A DNA stretch of 64,000 nt from Saksenaea vasiformis B4078 (taxonomy: Eukaryota; Mucoromycota; Mucoromycetes; Mucorales; Saksenaeaceae). Below, in pieces: positions 21,531-32,702 of the stretch; the stretch's first letter is position 1, and each line of letters begins with the position of its first letter. The notes under the pieces were generated by a model, which ran no database searches, was not told where the DNA came from, and was given only the letters and a program-made list of their open reading frames with translations. The stretch is from positions 248,001-312,000 of the forward strand of contig JNDT01002371.1 of the NCBI GenBank assembly GCA_000697055.1, in the 5' to 3' direction. The translations under genes and the position numbers were made by a program.

Positions 21531-22660
21531 AAAATCTTGCTACTCAGATCCCCCGTCCCTGTTCTTTTTTTCTCCCTTCCCCTCTCTGTTTCATTGTACC
21601 ATACCCTTCCTTTCATCTTCGCATAAACATTTACCCTGGCAGAGAAAGCCAAATATTAACGAAAAATTTTTAACGTGCATATACCGAACGGAAATCTAAT
21701 CATGCTAAAATTATTACCATCACACATATTTACAAGATTAGTTATATCATAAAAAAATGAGTAATTTCGTTCGTGTTCAGAAGCTTAGACAACTTAGACC
21801 AGCTTTGCGAGCCACTTTCAAACATGTCTTTTTTTTTGATTTTTTGATTTTTTTTTAGGGCTTTTGTACCCGAGACATTTGCATAACTTTGACATCAATC
21901 TAAGTGCGGTAATAAGCGCCAATTAGCAACACTCATAATTCGTGCCTAGCCTGGGATTTGAGGTAGCGCACGCGACGTTTCAGATCTAGATGGATTCAGT
22001 TTCAGGACAGCCCCTGCTGATATGCATCAGTCAATTTTTTTTTAAAAAAAGGAGATCTTCGTCCATCATTCTGACTGCAAGAAGAAGTACGATAAAGTAC
22101 CATAAGAATAAGGAACCTTCTTTTTCTTGAAGACAGTAGACTATCAACGATCATACCATACTTAAAAGGTTGATTACGATAGTGATTTATTGGATTTGGA
22201 GTCAACGTTTGCGTCAGATAAATATTATGAGACGTTCAACCCGAATAATTTTCGCATTGGAAAGTGATGCGTCTTTGCACTGGAAAGTAGGTCGTTTTGC
22301 GTTAATCCAGGAATAGTTCGCGCCTGGATAACCAGAGTCTTGCATTGTGGGCGCTCCAGTGATGGATTCCGAGGATCCCATTGGAAGCAATAAAAATGTC
22401 TCACGATAAGGGCAGGTTCTACCCAAAATGATCGTATTTAAAGGGACGGATGAATTACCTTCTTTTTTTCTTTGGACGTCAATTCTTCAAAACATATACA
22501 AGATCATTGATTTCCATGTTTGTATTTTAGGCTACAAGACTTCTGTTCGGAAGCACCTTGGCTGAGTGATATCCATTTGTATGCACAGTTGTCACACATT
22601 CTTACACCCTTCATCGGGGGATCAAACTGATGTAGATAGAGTACTATTTTATCACCAATT
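21531..22660. other. Gene-poor stretch downstream of the cyclin
   Basis: No intact gene. It carries a relic of a retroelement-like coding fragment (22225-22345, minus) and T-rich and A-rich tracts near 21825-21860 and 22035-22050. Confidence 0.5.
22225..22345 (-). mobile_element. Decayed retroelement-like coding fragment (copy 2)
   Basis: On the minus strand this aligns with 29990-30110: the two share the string ALESDA, then RFALIQ, although this copy has in-frame stops. I infer that both descend from a LINE-type or similar retroelement ORF, because such tryptophan-rich fragments occur after the reverse transcriptase in Mucorales LINEs. The family name is uncertain. Confidence 0.35.
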
Positions 22661-22664
22661 TATA

Positions 22665-22745
22665 TACTGATAACCGCATATTTCATCTCTTCCTTTGCGC
22701 AAATTCGGCTCTTGATGGACGTAAAATTTAAATAGAGTAGCATAA
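22665..22745 (-). repeat. Dispersed repeat family A, partial copy
   Basis: Opposite-strand relative of 18020-18110. Shared blocks are CTACTCTA, the segment around GTCCATCAAGAGCCGAATTTGCGC and the AATATGCGGTTA end, read on the minus strand. Confidence 0.5.
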
Positions 22746-22907
22746 AATCCATCCATTCAATAAATAGTATATAATCGAGTACAGAGAAATGAAACATTAC
22801 GTAATATTCTAAACACAAACCTGGCTCTTGATGGACGCAAAATTTACACAAAGTAGCGTAAAACTTTATTTAATAGACAGTATGAAACATTACGTAATAT
22901 TCTAAAC
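22707..22907. repeat. Tandem duplication at the 3' end of the PalI-like gene
   Basis: Two units, about 22707-22814 and 22822-22907, share CTTGATGGACG, AAAATTTA, the AGTAGC(A/G)TAAAA block, and end with 26 identical bases (22789-22814 and 22882-22907). The second 26-mer contains the stop codon of the gene that ends at 22902, so the duplication copied the last bases of that gene outward. Confidence 0.75.
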
Positions 22908-23892
22908 AGTTTGTCGTTGACTGGTTTCTGGAGGATGATCACCGGGTTCAGCAGTGCTAGGGGTCTGGTACTGAAGTCCTTCTTGCTGTTGCTGATGGGT
23001 TTCACGCGCATCATGAGGTAGCTGTTGATTTTGCATCATTGGCGTGTATTGCTGCTGCCCCATTGTCGAAGGATGTTGGTACGGTTGTTGAAATAAGCGT
23101 TGTTGCTGCTGAGGATAAAATGGATGTGCGGGTGCCACATAAGGAGACGCCATACTATCTGGTCTTCCTTTGTACTCTGGTTCGATCTGTTGTTTCTTTC
23201 TTGGTTTGGCGCAGCACGAACCCAGCGAGTAAAACAAAAACGCCAAGAACAGCGCCACTACACCACCGATGGTTATCCACATGGAATTGCCAGCATGACC
23301 AAGCCATGACGGATCCGCGTTTGTGAGCAAACGGATACCTCGAAGACTAACCACCAGAGCCAGAATGAGACAGACCAAGAGAATTAAGAAATTAATAAAT
23401 AATAGCGTTGACATGGAAACGCCGAGCGCTCGACGTCCGACACAGCAGGTGGGCAGACTGATCAACCAGAAAATAAAGCTTAAACCGGTGCTCACGAAAT
23501 ACAAGATAAACAGCGCCAAAAAGACACTCTTGACAGCAACACTAGAAGCTTGTGCGGGTAGAGCCGAGCTGATTCCAGGCGTTTGAGCCCAATTATATGC
23601 AGGTACTGGCCTTGAGCACGACTGAACCTGCCCTGTTAACGTACCCGTACAATAATTCCTATCGGGGAATGTATGAGAGCGAATGAACAAAAAAAAAACG
23701 TAAGGGATGAACAAACCATAAATTAAAGTTGTAAACTAAGTTCGATGATGGCTGCATGGCTTGGGCAAAGTACAAATCTCGAAGAAAGACTCGATTGGAT
23801 AATTGTCCAATCAACACAAACAGTTGGAGCAAAAACGCAAACAGCGTTAGAATAGATCCTATGGCTGCGAAGAATCTGTAAAAAAACATCAT
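22902..23892 (-). CDS. Sur7/PalI (Rim9-like) family four-TM membrane protein
   Basis: Exon 1 is 23717-23892 (MMFFYRFFAAIGSILTLFAF, a signal-anchor-like first helix), the intron is 23659-23716, and exon 2 is 22902-23658, giving 310 aa. The join reads NFNLW then NYCTGTLTGQ; the extracellular loop has two Cys (NYC, QSC) and GISSALPAQ. Three more hydrophobic segments follow (VFLALFILYFVSTGLSFIF; STLLFINFLILLVCLILA; SMWITIGGVVALFLAFLF). The C-terminal 90 residues are cytosolic and Gln/Pro-rich (PQQQQRLFQQPYQ). Topology and loop match the SUR7/PalI family: eisosome-associated Sur7 or the pH-sensing Rim9/PalI. The long Q/P tail favours PalI/Rim9, but I cannot separate the two with confidence. Its 3' end borders a tandem repeat. 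Confidence 0.8.
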
Positions 23893-24147
23893 TGTACGCT
23901 GCAAAGAGGGCGGAAAGAAAAGAGACCCATGTGATGCGTCTACACATCACAAACTTTTATACTGCTATGCGCCTTACGTGCGGATCAAGGCCAATGACAA
24001 ACGTACGCTAATTGCAAGGGTCAAGCTATTGTACAGAAACTTGATACATTTCCTATGGTATCTATAATGTCGCGGGATAAAAAGGGATGAAAACAAAACA
24101 GAAAAAAAAAGAGCACGGACTACTTTTTTTTTCTCGCGCTAGGTATA

Positions 24148-26441
24148 CTAAGTTCGACGGGAAATGCATTGTTTGACAGGATCAAGGACTTCGGCTGAGT
24201 TCCACTGGCTCAAGGTTACGTAACCTACGCCGAGCATGCTATATAGAATAAAATGAATGAGTGATGATTGTTACCGACATTTTTCTCTTTTACCAAATGA
24301 ATCCAAATGTAATAAGAGCATAATTTGCCACTCGCCGTGCAGGTGGCAGCGACAGTGCTCTAAGATGGAATAACGGCGGGAAGATAAAGCAGAGCGGAAT
24401 GCAAAAGAGTGCGCCGATCAGTGACACAAACTTATCCAACTTGTCTTTAGAGCCGACAATCGCAATCCAGGCGCATAGAAATACAACGAGCACACGGAAC
24501 ACGTTTTTCTGCCATTTGACAATCGCATTGTTTTTACCGGAACGCGTCGTAAACAAGCCATTTTCCATGATTCGAATGGCGGGGAAGAGCTGCAAGGGAA
24601 TAGACAGACAGATGGCTAAGGAATACAATGTCTGAATGGACGACACTACAGGATCGTTGCTTGGAAGATTCAGTAGAATGATAGTTTGTACACTGTCGCC
24701 AAATGTCAAGTAGGAGATAGCACCCATGGAAATAAAAAGAAGGGTGATGAAGAAAATGGCTCGTCGCAAGACCATGGGGAATTTTTGTGGTTCTTTCATC
24801 GACTCTGTGATGGGAATCACTTTACAAAGGAATCGTTAGCCTAACCCGTCCCTCAACGGTGTACTTGGGTTTTTGCTTACCCAAACCAATGCCTTCGTAG
24901 GTAAAGGCGGCGGTACCAATAAATAATGGGAAATGCAATGGATTCCACATGGCCACATTACCCATACCAACCGTGAATAGTTCCTTGAAATCATAATAAA
25001 AGAGATAACTCAAACCAATGACGATAAAGACGTCTGCAATCAAGGCAAAAACGGAAAGTCGGTGAATTTTCCGTATCATAGCAAGTGGGATGAAAGCAAA
25101 ACTTTGAGCAAGGATCAGCAAATGCATTGGAATCAAGACACGGCATCGTGAAAAGGTTAAGACCAACGACTGGAGATTCTCTGCAACAAACACCATGTAG
25201 GCGCATACAAAACCGATCTGTGACAACGTGATCGCCACTAATACAGCCATTCGCATCTTGGATCCATATAAAACCCCGCCCATGTCTCCGAAACTGGCTG
25301 GCACGACTAAGCGCGTCTGCACAAGCAGCAAAAACGACCATAACGAAACCCATGCCCAAGTAACTATAGCTACCATAGAGAACAATAGTCCTCCATTGTA
25401 AAAGCTTCCTGGACGCGTTAGTTCCTTTTTTTTCTTCTTTCTCTTACCAGTGCCACTTACGCTTTGGGTAAGAACATAATGCCTAAAGGAGGAGAAGGGT
25501 ATAGACAGTAAGCATACCTATTACTGTCAAATGGCATAATGAATTTTACCTGTAGTTACAAAGGATTTGAGTAATAAGAACATGGCTTTCCCAGGAGTTG
25601 CTTTTCCTTGCAGCGTCTGACCAGGTCGTGACCTCGATAGCAAGGGCATTGTCTCACGTGCATGTAAATGACGATATTGCACTGGTTGATGATGACCATT
25701 GAGAGCGGGAAAACTTTTATATCCACTCGTCGACGCTGACTTTCGTGGATCTGAAGTGGCAGGTAAAGGAAGACCAGGTGAACCTGCATCATTGTCCGAT
25801 AAGTCAGGTGCCTTTCCCCTGTCATGAGCAGTAGCCATATACGATGGATTATTGAACATCTGTCGTCGATATGTCATGACGCCACCTTCTTCTTCTGAAT
25901 CGTCGTTATTTAGTTCTTCGCCTGAGGAGGTGTAGTCATCGTCTGACGAGGTTTCATCATCGTCACTCAAATCTTCACCCCCAAAATGCCCATAAAGGCA
26001 TAAAAATTCAACAAAACTGCTGGTGACAAAATTAGGCCGTTTGCCTTGTATTCTAGCCTTGGTCAGAACGTGATACCGACGGAAACCGCCTGGTTGTTTG
26101 AGAGACTGTAATAAAGGATCCTTAACAACCTCCCGGACAGCAGGCAAAGAGACTGACTGACTGCGTTGTCGACGTTGCTGCGTGTGTTCCACCTGCGCTG
26201 TCCATTTATAAATTTCATCGAGAACTGATCCACCAGGTAAGACATGATGGGTACTATAGGTTGGCAGGTCATGACTAGAATTATCATTCTGGTGTTGATT
26301 TTGTCTCCTGCGGGATGGTGGCAGCGGTATTTGAGAGGAAGAGGAGTCGTCATAGGACTGGGTCGGTTGAAATACGAGATGGCGTTTGACAACTTTGGCT
26401 ATTTGTTCGACAGGTAGGTCGATTGTCCACGAGCGCTCCAT
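24148..26441 (-). CDS. AVT3-type vacuolar amino acid transporter
   Basis: The start MERSWTIDLPVEQIAKVVKR leads into a long soluble N-terminal region with VKDPLLQSLKQPGGFRRYH then KRPNFVTSSFVEFLCLYG, and acidic clusters (DLSDDDETSSDDD), typical of fungal AVT3/AVT4 relatives. The transporter domain begins KATPGKAMFLLLKSFVTTG, and exons join as GIMFLPKA, FYNGGLLFSMVAIVTWAW, a long exon with AVLVAITLSQIGFVCAYMV and FTYEGIGL, then VIPITESMKEPQKFPMVL and YLTFGDSVQTIILLNLP, to a final exon FICMLGVGYVTLSQWNSAE ending at 24148. This is the Aa_trans (SLC36/AVT) fold with about 11 helices. AVT3 and AVT4 export neutral amino acids from the vacuole. The GIGLV join uses a GTAAGC donor at about 24892. Confidence 0.92.
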
Positions 26442-27384
26442 GAGCCAAGAAGAGATATACTTGGAGCCGACAGGGCCGCTTCCAAAAGAATAAGTGGGAG
26501 CGAAGAGAAAAAGAAGGACAACTGAAGAACGTCACACGGTTTTTTTTCTTTTCAACGCCCTTTTGCCCTCTGGTTGCATGAATGTAAGAATTTAACAACC
26601 TCTTACTGTTTAATCACAATACTGTGTACATACACATATTGACCTAGGAATATTGCAAAGGTCGGGTCTCTGAGGTGATGATCGGTTTCGACACTAGATT
26701 TCATGTTTCATCTACAAATTATATCTCGTTTGCTTGGGTTGTATGTTTTTGTGTCTCACGTCTTCTACCACTTGTTTATGTGTCATACGCGACTTTTCCA
26801 TTTGTGGACATGTTCCTTCATGAGCCTTTCATTCAGTACAGCTTAGCCAAACTAAGGGGTAGTACTTCACGAGACTGCAAATACACATCTATCTACATGT
26901 CCTAACTCATGACTAGTGAAGTGTGAAGTTGGACGCTGCTTTTTATCTGCTGTTTTTCTGACAAATGGCAGTTTCAATGTGCTGTCATTAACTCTTCCTC
27001 CTTTATGAAGTCAAGATGCCCTGACAAAGGCTTATTCTTTTCTTATACTCTGGCCGGAGGGCGAATATCATTATTATACGTCTTTCTCATCCTAGACCGG
27101 CTGACAGGGCGCTTCAGAGAGCTTGCCAATTCCTCTGGCAATACCGGCAAAATAGTTTTGTTATATCTCATCCTTTCTTTTTCTTACATCGTTTACGTTT
27201 TGCCTTTTTATCATTTGTTACTGCTTTGGCCATTCCCATCATTCATTGCGTGCAGCACATGATCCAGTATGCCATGCTTCAAGAAGATTTGCACTTACAA
27301 GTAGCTTAGTTTTCACAGCCACGGGTGTCTGGTGTTTTGGTGCGACCACTTTTAGTTCAACGCGGCATGCATATCGGTCAAATA
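26442..27384. other. Gap upstream of the transporter
   Basis: Contains the transporter promoter and no recognised gene. An isolated match to the MITE end, GCGACCACTTTTAG at 27342-27355, suggests an additional eroded element end. Confidence 0.4.
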
Positions 27385-27528
27385 CTCGCTCGATAGTACA
27401 AAAGAAAATATCGATTATTGATTAATGAAACTTTCGATATTTTACAGCCTACTGATTCTGTTCCATAAAAAAATTCATAATATCAGAAATATCGCTACAT
27501 CGAACTTCATTATATCGGCCGACTACTG
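27385..27528. mobile_element. Diverged MITE, relative of the element at 12106-12277 (copy 2)
   Basis: The right 90 bases align with copy 1: CCTACTGATTCTGTTCCA, then an A run, then TACATCGAACTTCATTATAT and a CTACTG end followed by TA at 27529-27530. The left end (CTCGCTCGATAGTAC) is truncated or eroded but still follows a TA. About 80 percent identity at the right end indicates two insertions of one family at different times. Confidence 0.7.
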
Positions 27529-28080
27529 TAGTTGCTGGTATTTTTTGAAAGGTTACTGAAAGCCGATGGAGCGACACGTTCATTGGATGAGGAGTCGTTG
27601 CCGTTGCCATTGCCGAAACAAGCTGTAGATGAAGCAGCACTGAATTGTTGTAGGCATTGGTTGCGTTGTTGTTTATGGTTGCCAGTGTTGCCCCCGTTGA
27701 TGGTTCCCTCATTGCGTCATTCTTAACAGCGTGCTTGTGTTGGAGATGAACACGATAGCGTAAGGAGAATCGTTGCTTCTGCGATCAATGAGGTGTTTCT
27801 TCGACAATGATTCTGTCCACAAGGACTGAACATGACGCATGAGTATCCCACATCACCTTTGCCTGGGCTTGTCCCTTCCAAAAATCTGCGCTATTGATAG
27901 ACAAGGTCCATTGTTTGAGTTCAGCTAACAGGGTAGTTATGGTATCGTCTTCAAATAACTATCGTCAATCGTAGTCCTCTAACGGCCCATGCAGTATTGG
28001 TGATCGCATAATCCAAAGTGGCGAGCAAAAGCTTTCAAAGAAAGGATATTAATATGACGTAAAAATCACGCTGCATCGCC
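27529..28080 (-). pseudogene. Eroded coding remnant, unrecognised
   Basis: The minus strand from about 27980 reads protein-like text with several frame changes: LLAELKQWTLSINSADFW, KGQAQAKVMWDTHASCS and VLVDRIIVEET, then a frame change into an Asn-rich segment (27449-27712). The MITE at 27385 sits at its 3' side. I do not know the family; it looks like an accessory gene that decayed after insertion. Confidence 0.3.
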
Positions 28081-28344
28081 AGTGTTTTTTTTTTTTTGCG
28101 CTTTTTTGGTGTATGGGTCGACATTTGAATGAGATTATTCATTCAGTACAAAAATAAGCACTTGTAGTCACCATGTCCTACTGCGGGAAAAGAATCTTGG
28201 GTTTTGTTGCTTTTGTAAGATTTTTGTGAGATCTTGCGAAGATCTGGCAAAGGTTCTGCGATAGCTAAAATAATTTCTCGCAGTGGATCCCTGTGCAGGA
28301 TGTACCCACTTGGTTAGGAGGGGCTGATGCTCTCCTGGCGTAAA

Positions 28345-28420
28345 AAGCGAAAGAAGAAGTAAAAGCTTTTTGCAGGATGAATTTAGTGGGTTTTGAATAC
28401 ACATTTGCGTCATCTAAATC
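28345..28420 (-). repeat. Dispersed repeat family A, distal-segment copy (degenerate)
   Basis: On the minus strand, GATGACGCAAATGTGTATTC then AAAAC and TTCATCCTG resembles the distal part of the copy at 52290-52530 (GATGAACGTAAAAATATG and on). Identity is low, so this assignment is weak. Confidence 0.3.
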
Positions 28421-28628
28421 TCTTTTTTTTTCTTTGGCTTCGTTTCCCACATGAGACGCCCCCGGTACGTACTGGGCTGACTATGCACACAGAAACTCAT
28501 GGAATTTGATTGATTATTAGACCTCTGGTCGTAAAAGCATGAAATCGGTCATTCCATGGAAGCCACGAACCTCACTTCCCACCCCACCGAAATGGTGCGG
28601 GGTGTGGCACCCGTGAATGCGTAGTACC

Positions 28629-28695
28629 TTCGGGGTAAGTAAAATGACATCCAAATATTATTCCATTTACTAACCATGAACAAATTGTTATGCAG
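28629..28695 (+). repeat. Dispersed repeat family C, copy 1
   Basis: Shares GGTAAGTAAAATGACAT, CCAAATA, CTAACC(A/G)TGAA and TT(A/C)TTA(T/C)GC with 30486-30552 in the same orientation. Both begin with a splice-donor-like GGTAAGTA, so they may be intron fragments of a once-coding element. Confidence 0.5.
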
Positions 28696-29212
28696 TCTAT
28701 ATGAATTTTGCATCTATCGAGGGGCCGCGTTGATGTAAGTAGTGTATGAATTTGTTGCCAACTTATGTATTAATGAACACATACTTGATTCTCTTTTTAG
28801 CGTAAAAGTTTGCTCAATAAACAGTAGTACGTTATGAGACGATCAAAGAGCCATTGCACTTACAAAATGAAGAAAGAAGAAAAGGAAAAAAAGGAGTGGG
28901 AAGGCTAAAAGGACAAAGCACACTCAATCAACAAGCTATCAGTCACACAATTCATTCATATGAATGAATTACTGCATCAGCATTTGCCGAAGAAATACAG
29001 CAAAGACCGATAAGCAGAAGGTAAAGAGAAAAGGGCAACGTTTGCTGGACTGCTTATAAAGGAGCCATCTGAGACATGATCTCCAGCCTCATTGAATCCT
29101 TCACACGCTGTGTATTCAAGACTGTAAAATTCACGTATAGAGTCGCAGTGCGTCATTTGAGTTCACGCATCATTAAAGGGCCATAACAGAAAAATGAATA
29201 TAATATGGAGTA
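28696..29212. other. Gene-poor stretch
   Basis: No gene or element recognised. A purine-rich run is at about 28865-28900. Confidence 0.4.
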
Positions 29213-29340
29213 CGCGCATTTCTACCCGGATTGAGAGTGCCCAGCCAAAGTTGAGTCGGTGCAAATCCAACACTCGTTAAACACGTCAAAAAGATATGGA
29301 AACGTCAGTGGGACGGACAAATCCGGTAAAACAATATCTT
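29213..29340 (+). repeat. Dispersed repeat family B, copy 1
   Basis: Aligns with 60735-60840: ATTGAGAGTGCC, CAAAGTTGAGT, GCAAATC, TCGTTAAA, GGAAACGTCAGTG, ACAAATCC and the TAAAAC end have counterparts in the same order. No coding potential stands out. Confidence 0.5.
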
Positions 29341-29979
29341 CTAGGCATCGATGTCTCAGCAAAGACGAATTTGCTTTTCGCGCAACCTGAAACTTGTTCT
29401 TACATTAAGTCTCGTTCAGTTTCCACCTGGAGAGGGTGCGGCTGAAGTAGGTAATTTTGGCTTGAACTTTTCCAATACACTGTAGACCTGTCAACTGTTC
29501 ATTCACGACTGTGTCGGTGTTATGCAAAATTTTCGGTCGCCGATTTGGGTACATTATTACTGGAGACTTTGTTTCATAAGTGTAACGCCACCAGTGTGAA
29601 TACGTTCGAGATAATCAAGCGTTAACAGTTCCCGAGCATAATGGGGTGAAACGGAGCCTCATAAAAGAATACAGCATCTCGTGCTGTACCCTACGCTAAT
29701 CCAATACTACGGTATGAATACCGTATCACAGTCTATTGTACAAGCCCTTACGCTAATTTATATAGAGTTTGGGTTCGCGGGAGACGAGTTATTTACCTGG
29801 TGGTGAACAGGGAGCTATGTCCGAACCGAGACAATTATAGAAACGTCGCATGCAAGTTAAAGAATGAACAAAAGGACATGAGTAATCATGTAGGTGTGTA
29901 GATTGACACCTTTACCGGGATGGGTTTTGTTTTTTGAATTCATGCATGCCTTTAGTCCCGACAGGATACCGAGAAACCA
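29341..29979. other. Gene-poor stretch
   Basis: No gene seen. An inverted pair lies near 29707-29730, where CTACGGTATGAATACCGTA reads as a palindrome. Confidence 0.4.
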
Positions 29980-29989
29980 TCAGTGAAGC

Positions 29990-30110
29990 AATGAGCTAAT
30001 CCAATGTACAACCCGGTTCCAGGCACGGAATACCGCTTGTATTAATGCAAAACGAACTATTTTCCGGTGTGAAGGCGCATCGCTTTCCAGCGCAAGATTT
30101 ATTTGAGTTG
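29990..30110 (-). mobile_element. Decayed retroelement-like coding fragment (copy 1)
   Basis: The minus-strand frame reads FIVPTQINLALESDAP then KIVRFALIQAVFRAWNRVV, which remains open. The same string, broken by stops, occurs at 22225-22345. Basic/aromatic sequence of this kind suggests a retrotransposon ORF (LINE-like) but no reverse transcriptase motif is present in the window. Confidence 0.35.
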
Positions 30111-30485
30111 GAACGATGAAATGGTATCTACTTGCGGGTGTTATTTCTTTCAAAATCCAGCGTTTCATATCTTCCTTTTCTTTCTAGTCTTGCTTTCGCT
30201 GATTAGATCACCAGTAAGGATACCAATAACTCCTATCAGGGGTCATTCATGTCGTTTAGGTTGTACAACTTCTATCCCGAACTGTCTCGGCAAGCGCTGA
30301 CATTCAGTGTTCGTCACTCTTGCAAGTGATATCGTCCCACTCAGCAACGCTAACGTCCATGATGCGTTGCGAGATACTTCGTTCGGCTATGTTCTTTGCG
30401 GCAGGAATAAGTGGTACTAACTGCACCCAGACTCCGTCAGTCTTCTTTACGTTGCCGTTGTTTGAGGCATGGGACATGGGTTTAC

Positions 30486-30552
30486 CCTCGGGTAAGTAAA
30501 ATGACATACAAATAGCGTCTGTTTCACTAACCGTGAATAATTTCTTACGCTA
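30486..30552 (+). repeat. Dispersed repeat family C, copy 2
   Basis: Second copy of the segment at 28629-28695, about 1.86 kb downstream in the same orientation. Confidence 0.5.
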
Positions 30553-30603
30553 CTCAAATAACTTTTAAGCCCTTTGGACCGGTTCATACAAATGATTTGG
30601 ATC

Positions 30604-30690
30604 TCTGACATACCATTTGATCCTTCCTTAGCGCGGGCGTAGCTTATCATGGATACAGAGTTTATTTAAAGTAGCGTAGCATGATTACCA
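30604..30690 (-). repeat. Dispersed repeat family A, partial copy
   Basis: Shares CCTTCCTTAGCGC and TTATTTAAAGTAGCGTA with the copies near 22690-22860, read on the same strand as those. It lies next to a family C copy. Confidence 0.4.
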
Positions 30691-31273
30691 TAAATATTTG
30701 GTGTTTGTAGTTGCGCCACGCTGGTAGATTAGCTGTTTGATCAGATCAGTAATGTATGACTGTCAACATAGTCTTAATTTGAATTTCTTAGATCCGCGTA
30801 TTCGTTAAATCGGTTAATCGTGCTGTAATATAACCCTTTCTTGCAACTTACCACATGCATCCAGGAACGCTTTCGCTGTAGAGATCTTCATTGTAACCAT
30901 GTACCTTGAATCATGAGTTTATGGGAGATAATATGGTATCTATTTCTTATAGTTAAAAGCCTAACATAAAGGCCTGACCATCAAACTACTGTACTGTACG
31001 AAGAAAGGAGCTACATATCATTTTCCTAGTGTTGTTAGGAATCTAAAACTTGGCGCAAACCTACCACAAAATGGATATCAAATCCTTCCACATGATAACT
31101 ACGTAAACGCAGCACTCAAGCTTAATGTCTTATCCATGGTACATGTTAAGCATCTGCTATTTGATTAGTGGGTTGCTTCGAGACGGCTCTCCCGCCTATT
31201 AATTTGAATGTCCGACGGCTGAGCAACCTTAAACCGTGACGAGTCATATCGTAACCACCAAAGTGTATTCCTC
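30691..31273. other. Intergenic stretch before the Atg43-like gene
   Basis: No gene seen. It must contain the promoter of the gene starting at 31274. Confidence 0.4.
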
Positions 31274-31690
31274 ATGGCGGCAAATGCGTACGCCAGTTTG
31301 TACCAGCACGATGAGGAGTTGGCGCGGTTATATGAACAACAGCGTCTAGAGCGTGAGAGACTTTACGGAAACTTTGATGACAACGACGACGACGCTGATT
31401 CTGAGATAGCAAGAAGCACCATTAAACGCCCTGCTATCCCAGATTTCCGCTTCGAGAATCAGTTCAATAACACAGTTAACACCTTACAGTCCCAGGGAGC
31501 CACGAAGTCGCAAATCTTCTTTTCGGTAGTTATCAAAGACCAGATTATCCTGCCTTTCATCAGCGGATTTTCGTGGAGTCTATGCTCACACCTTTGGCGC
31601 TGGTGGCGTGTTCGTGGAAAATATCAACAAAAAGAATCATCGACTTTCTGGCGCGGCATGAAGCATGGCATCTCACGGTGGTGTTCGTAA
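31274..31690 (+). CDS. DUF1770 / Atg43-like small membrane protein
   Basis: A single exon of 138 codons begins MAANAYASLYQHDEELARLY. After an acidic, helical N-terminal third (FDDNDDDADSEIARS) comes PAIPDFRFENQF, then IKDQIILPFISGFSWSLCS and HLWRWWRVRGKYQQ. The P-D-x-R-F-E motif followed about 35 residues later by R/K-D-Q-x-x-x-P-x-x-x-G-x-x-W-S and an aromatic helix is the arrangement of the fungal DUF1770 family, whose fission yeast member Atg43 is a mitochondrial outer-membrane mitophagy receptor. A single membrane segment (about residues 91-110) fits. Assignment rests on motif order from memory, so moderate confidence. The 3' neighbour is convergent. Confidence 0.6.
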   Translation: MAANAYASLYQHDEELARLYEQQRLERERLYGNFDDNDDDADSEIARSTIKRPAIPDFRFENQFNNTVNTLQSQGATKSQIFFSVVIKDQIILPFISGFSWSLCSHLWRWWRVRGKYQQKESSTFWRGMKHGISRWCS

Positions 31691-31846
31691 GTGTATTATC
31701 TTGTTTATACAATAATTATCAATCTCATCCATGTGGAAAAATATAGTACCATCTATGCCACGTTTGTTCATTTACCTGCATTGACCGGCCAATCCAAGCC
31801 TGTCCAATGATATGAAAACTAAGTTATGATTTTTTTGTTCTATAAA

Positions 31847-32702
31847 TTATCGTCGAATTTTTAAAATATACTGCTTCTCCCTGCCTGCACGTCGCTCCAT
31901 CATGATTTCGGCATGTAAACCGTATCCTCGCATGATTTCTGCAACTTCATTCGGTTTGTTCTCGTTGATCAGTAACAAATAGAAAACTCCTTGTGGTGAC
32001 AAAAGATCCTATACCAGGACTTTCTCAATAACTCCTCCAAAAACAAAAATATGTATTTCTTACCTTGACAACAGGTAAGAATTCATCTATGACTTGTCGT
32101 CCATCAATTCCACCTGCCCAGGCTGCTTCAATCCCTAGGCTGCCCACTTCCTCTGGTGTGGTGACAACATAGGGTGGATTAAAGCAAAGAACGTCGATCT
32201 TCTGTGCCAGTCGGGGTAGTAAAGAACTAACCAAGGAAGTACGAACGGATTCAACGCTATGCACCTCATTTTTAAGTGCAGTCTGACGTGTCGCTTTACA
32301 AGCGTGTTCATTAATATCGGTGGTAAAATAGACTATAAATTACGTTAAAACAAAAAAAAAAAGAAGGTATCCTGAATTACCGGCGTTAGAAGAGCCGACG
32401 ATCTTGGCCAGCAAAGTTGTGACACATCCCGAACCCGATCTGGAGATGAGAAAGATCAATGACAACAAGCTCCAAAGCAATATGCTTCTGTCATTACCCT
32501 ATTTCAAGACATATATGAGGTTTAATCGATTGTAACCAGGTTTCATCTTGTTCTAACGCGTCCAACAGCAAAAACGTGTCCTCTGTGGAGAATGAATGAA
32601 TATCTGAGGTAAAAAGCACTGCAGTCATTAGTTACCTGCAGGTTCATAGATCCTGTCGTAATCCTGGCTGGTCAGGTGAGAGAGATCCGGTGTTGGGATC
32701 AT
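31847..32702 (-). CDS. MTQ2: eRF1 glutamine methyltransferase catalytic subunit (MTQ2/N6AMT1 type)
   Basis: Starts at 32702 (MIPTPDLSHLTSQDYDRIYE), the typical P-T-P-D-x-S-H-L opening. Exons continue with EDTFLLLDALEQDE, GSGCVTTLLAKIVGSS, VYFTTDINEHACKATRQTA, MHSVESVRTSLVSSLLP, then VLCFNPPYVVTTPEEVG and AWAGGIDGRQVIDEFLPVV, and a last exon GVFYLLLINENKPNE with MMERRAGREKQYILKIRR before the stop. The G-S-G-S-G SAM-binding loop and the catalytic N-P-P-Y are both present. The family modifies the Gln of the GGQ motif of release factor eRF1 together with the Trm112 activator. Length of about 230 aa is normal. It is transcribed divergently from the DAHP synthase gene. Confidence 0.92.
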
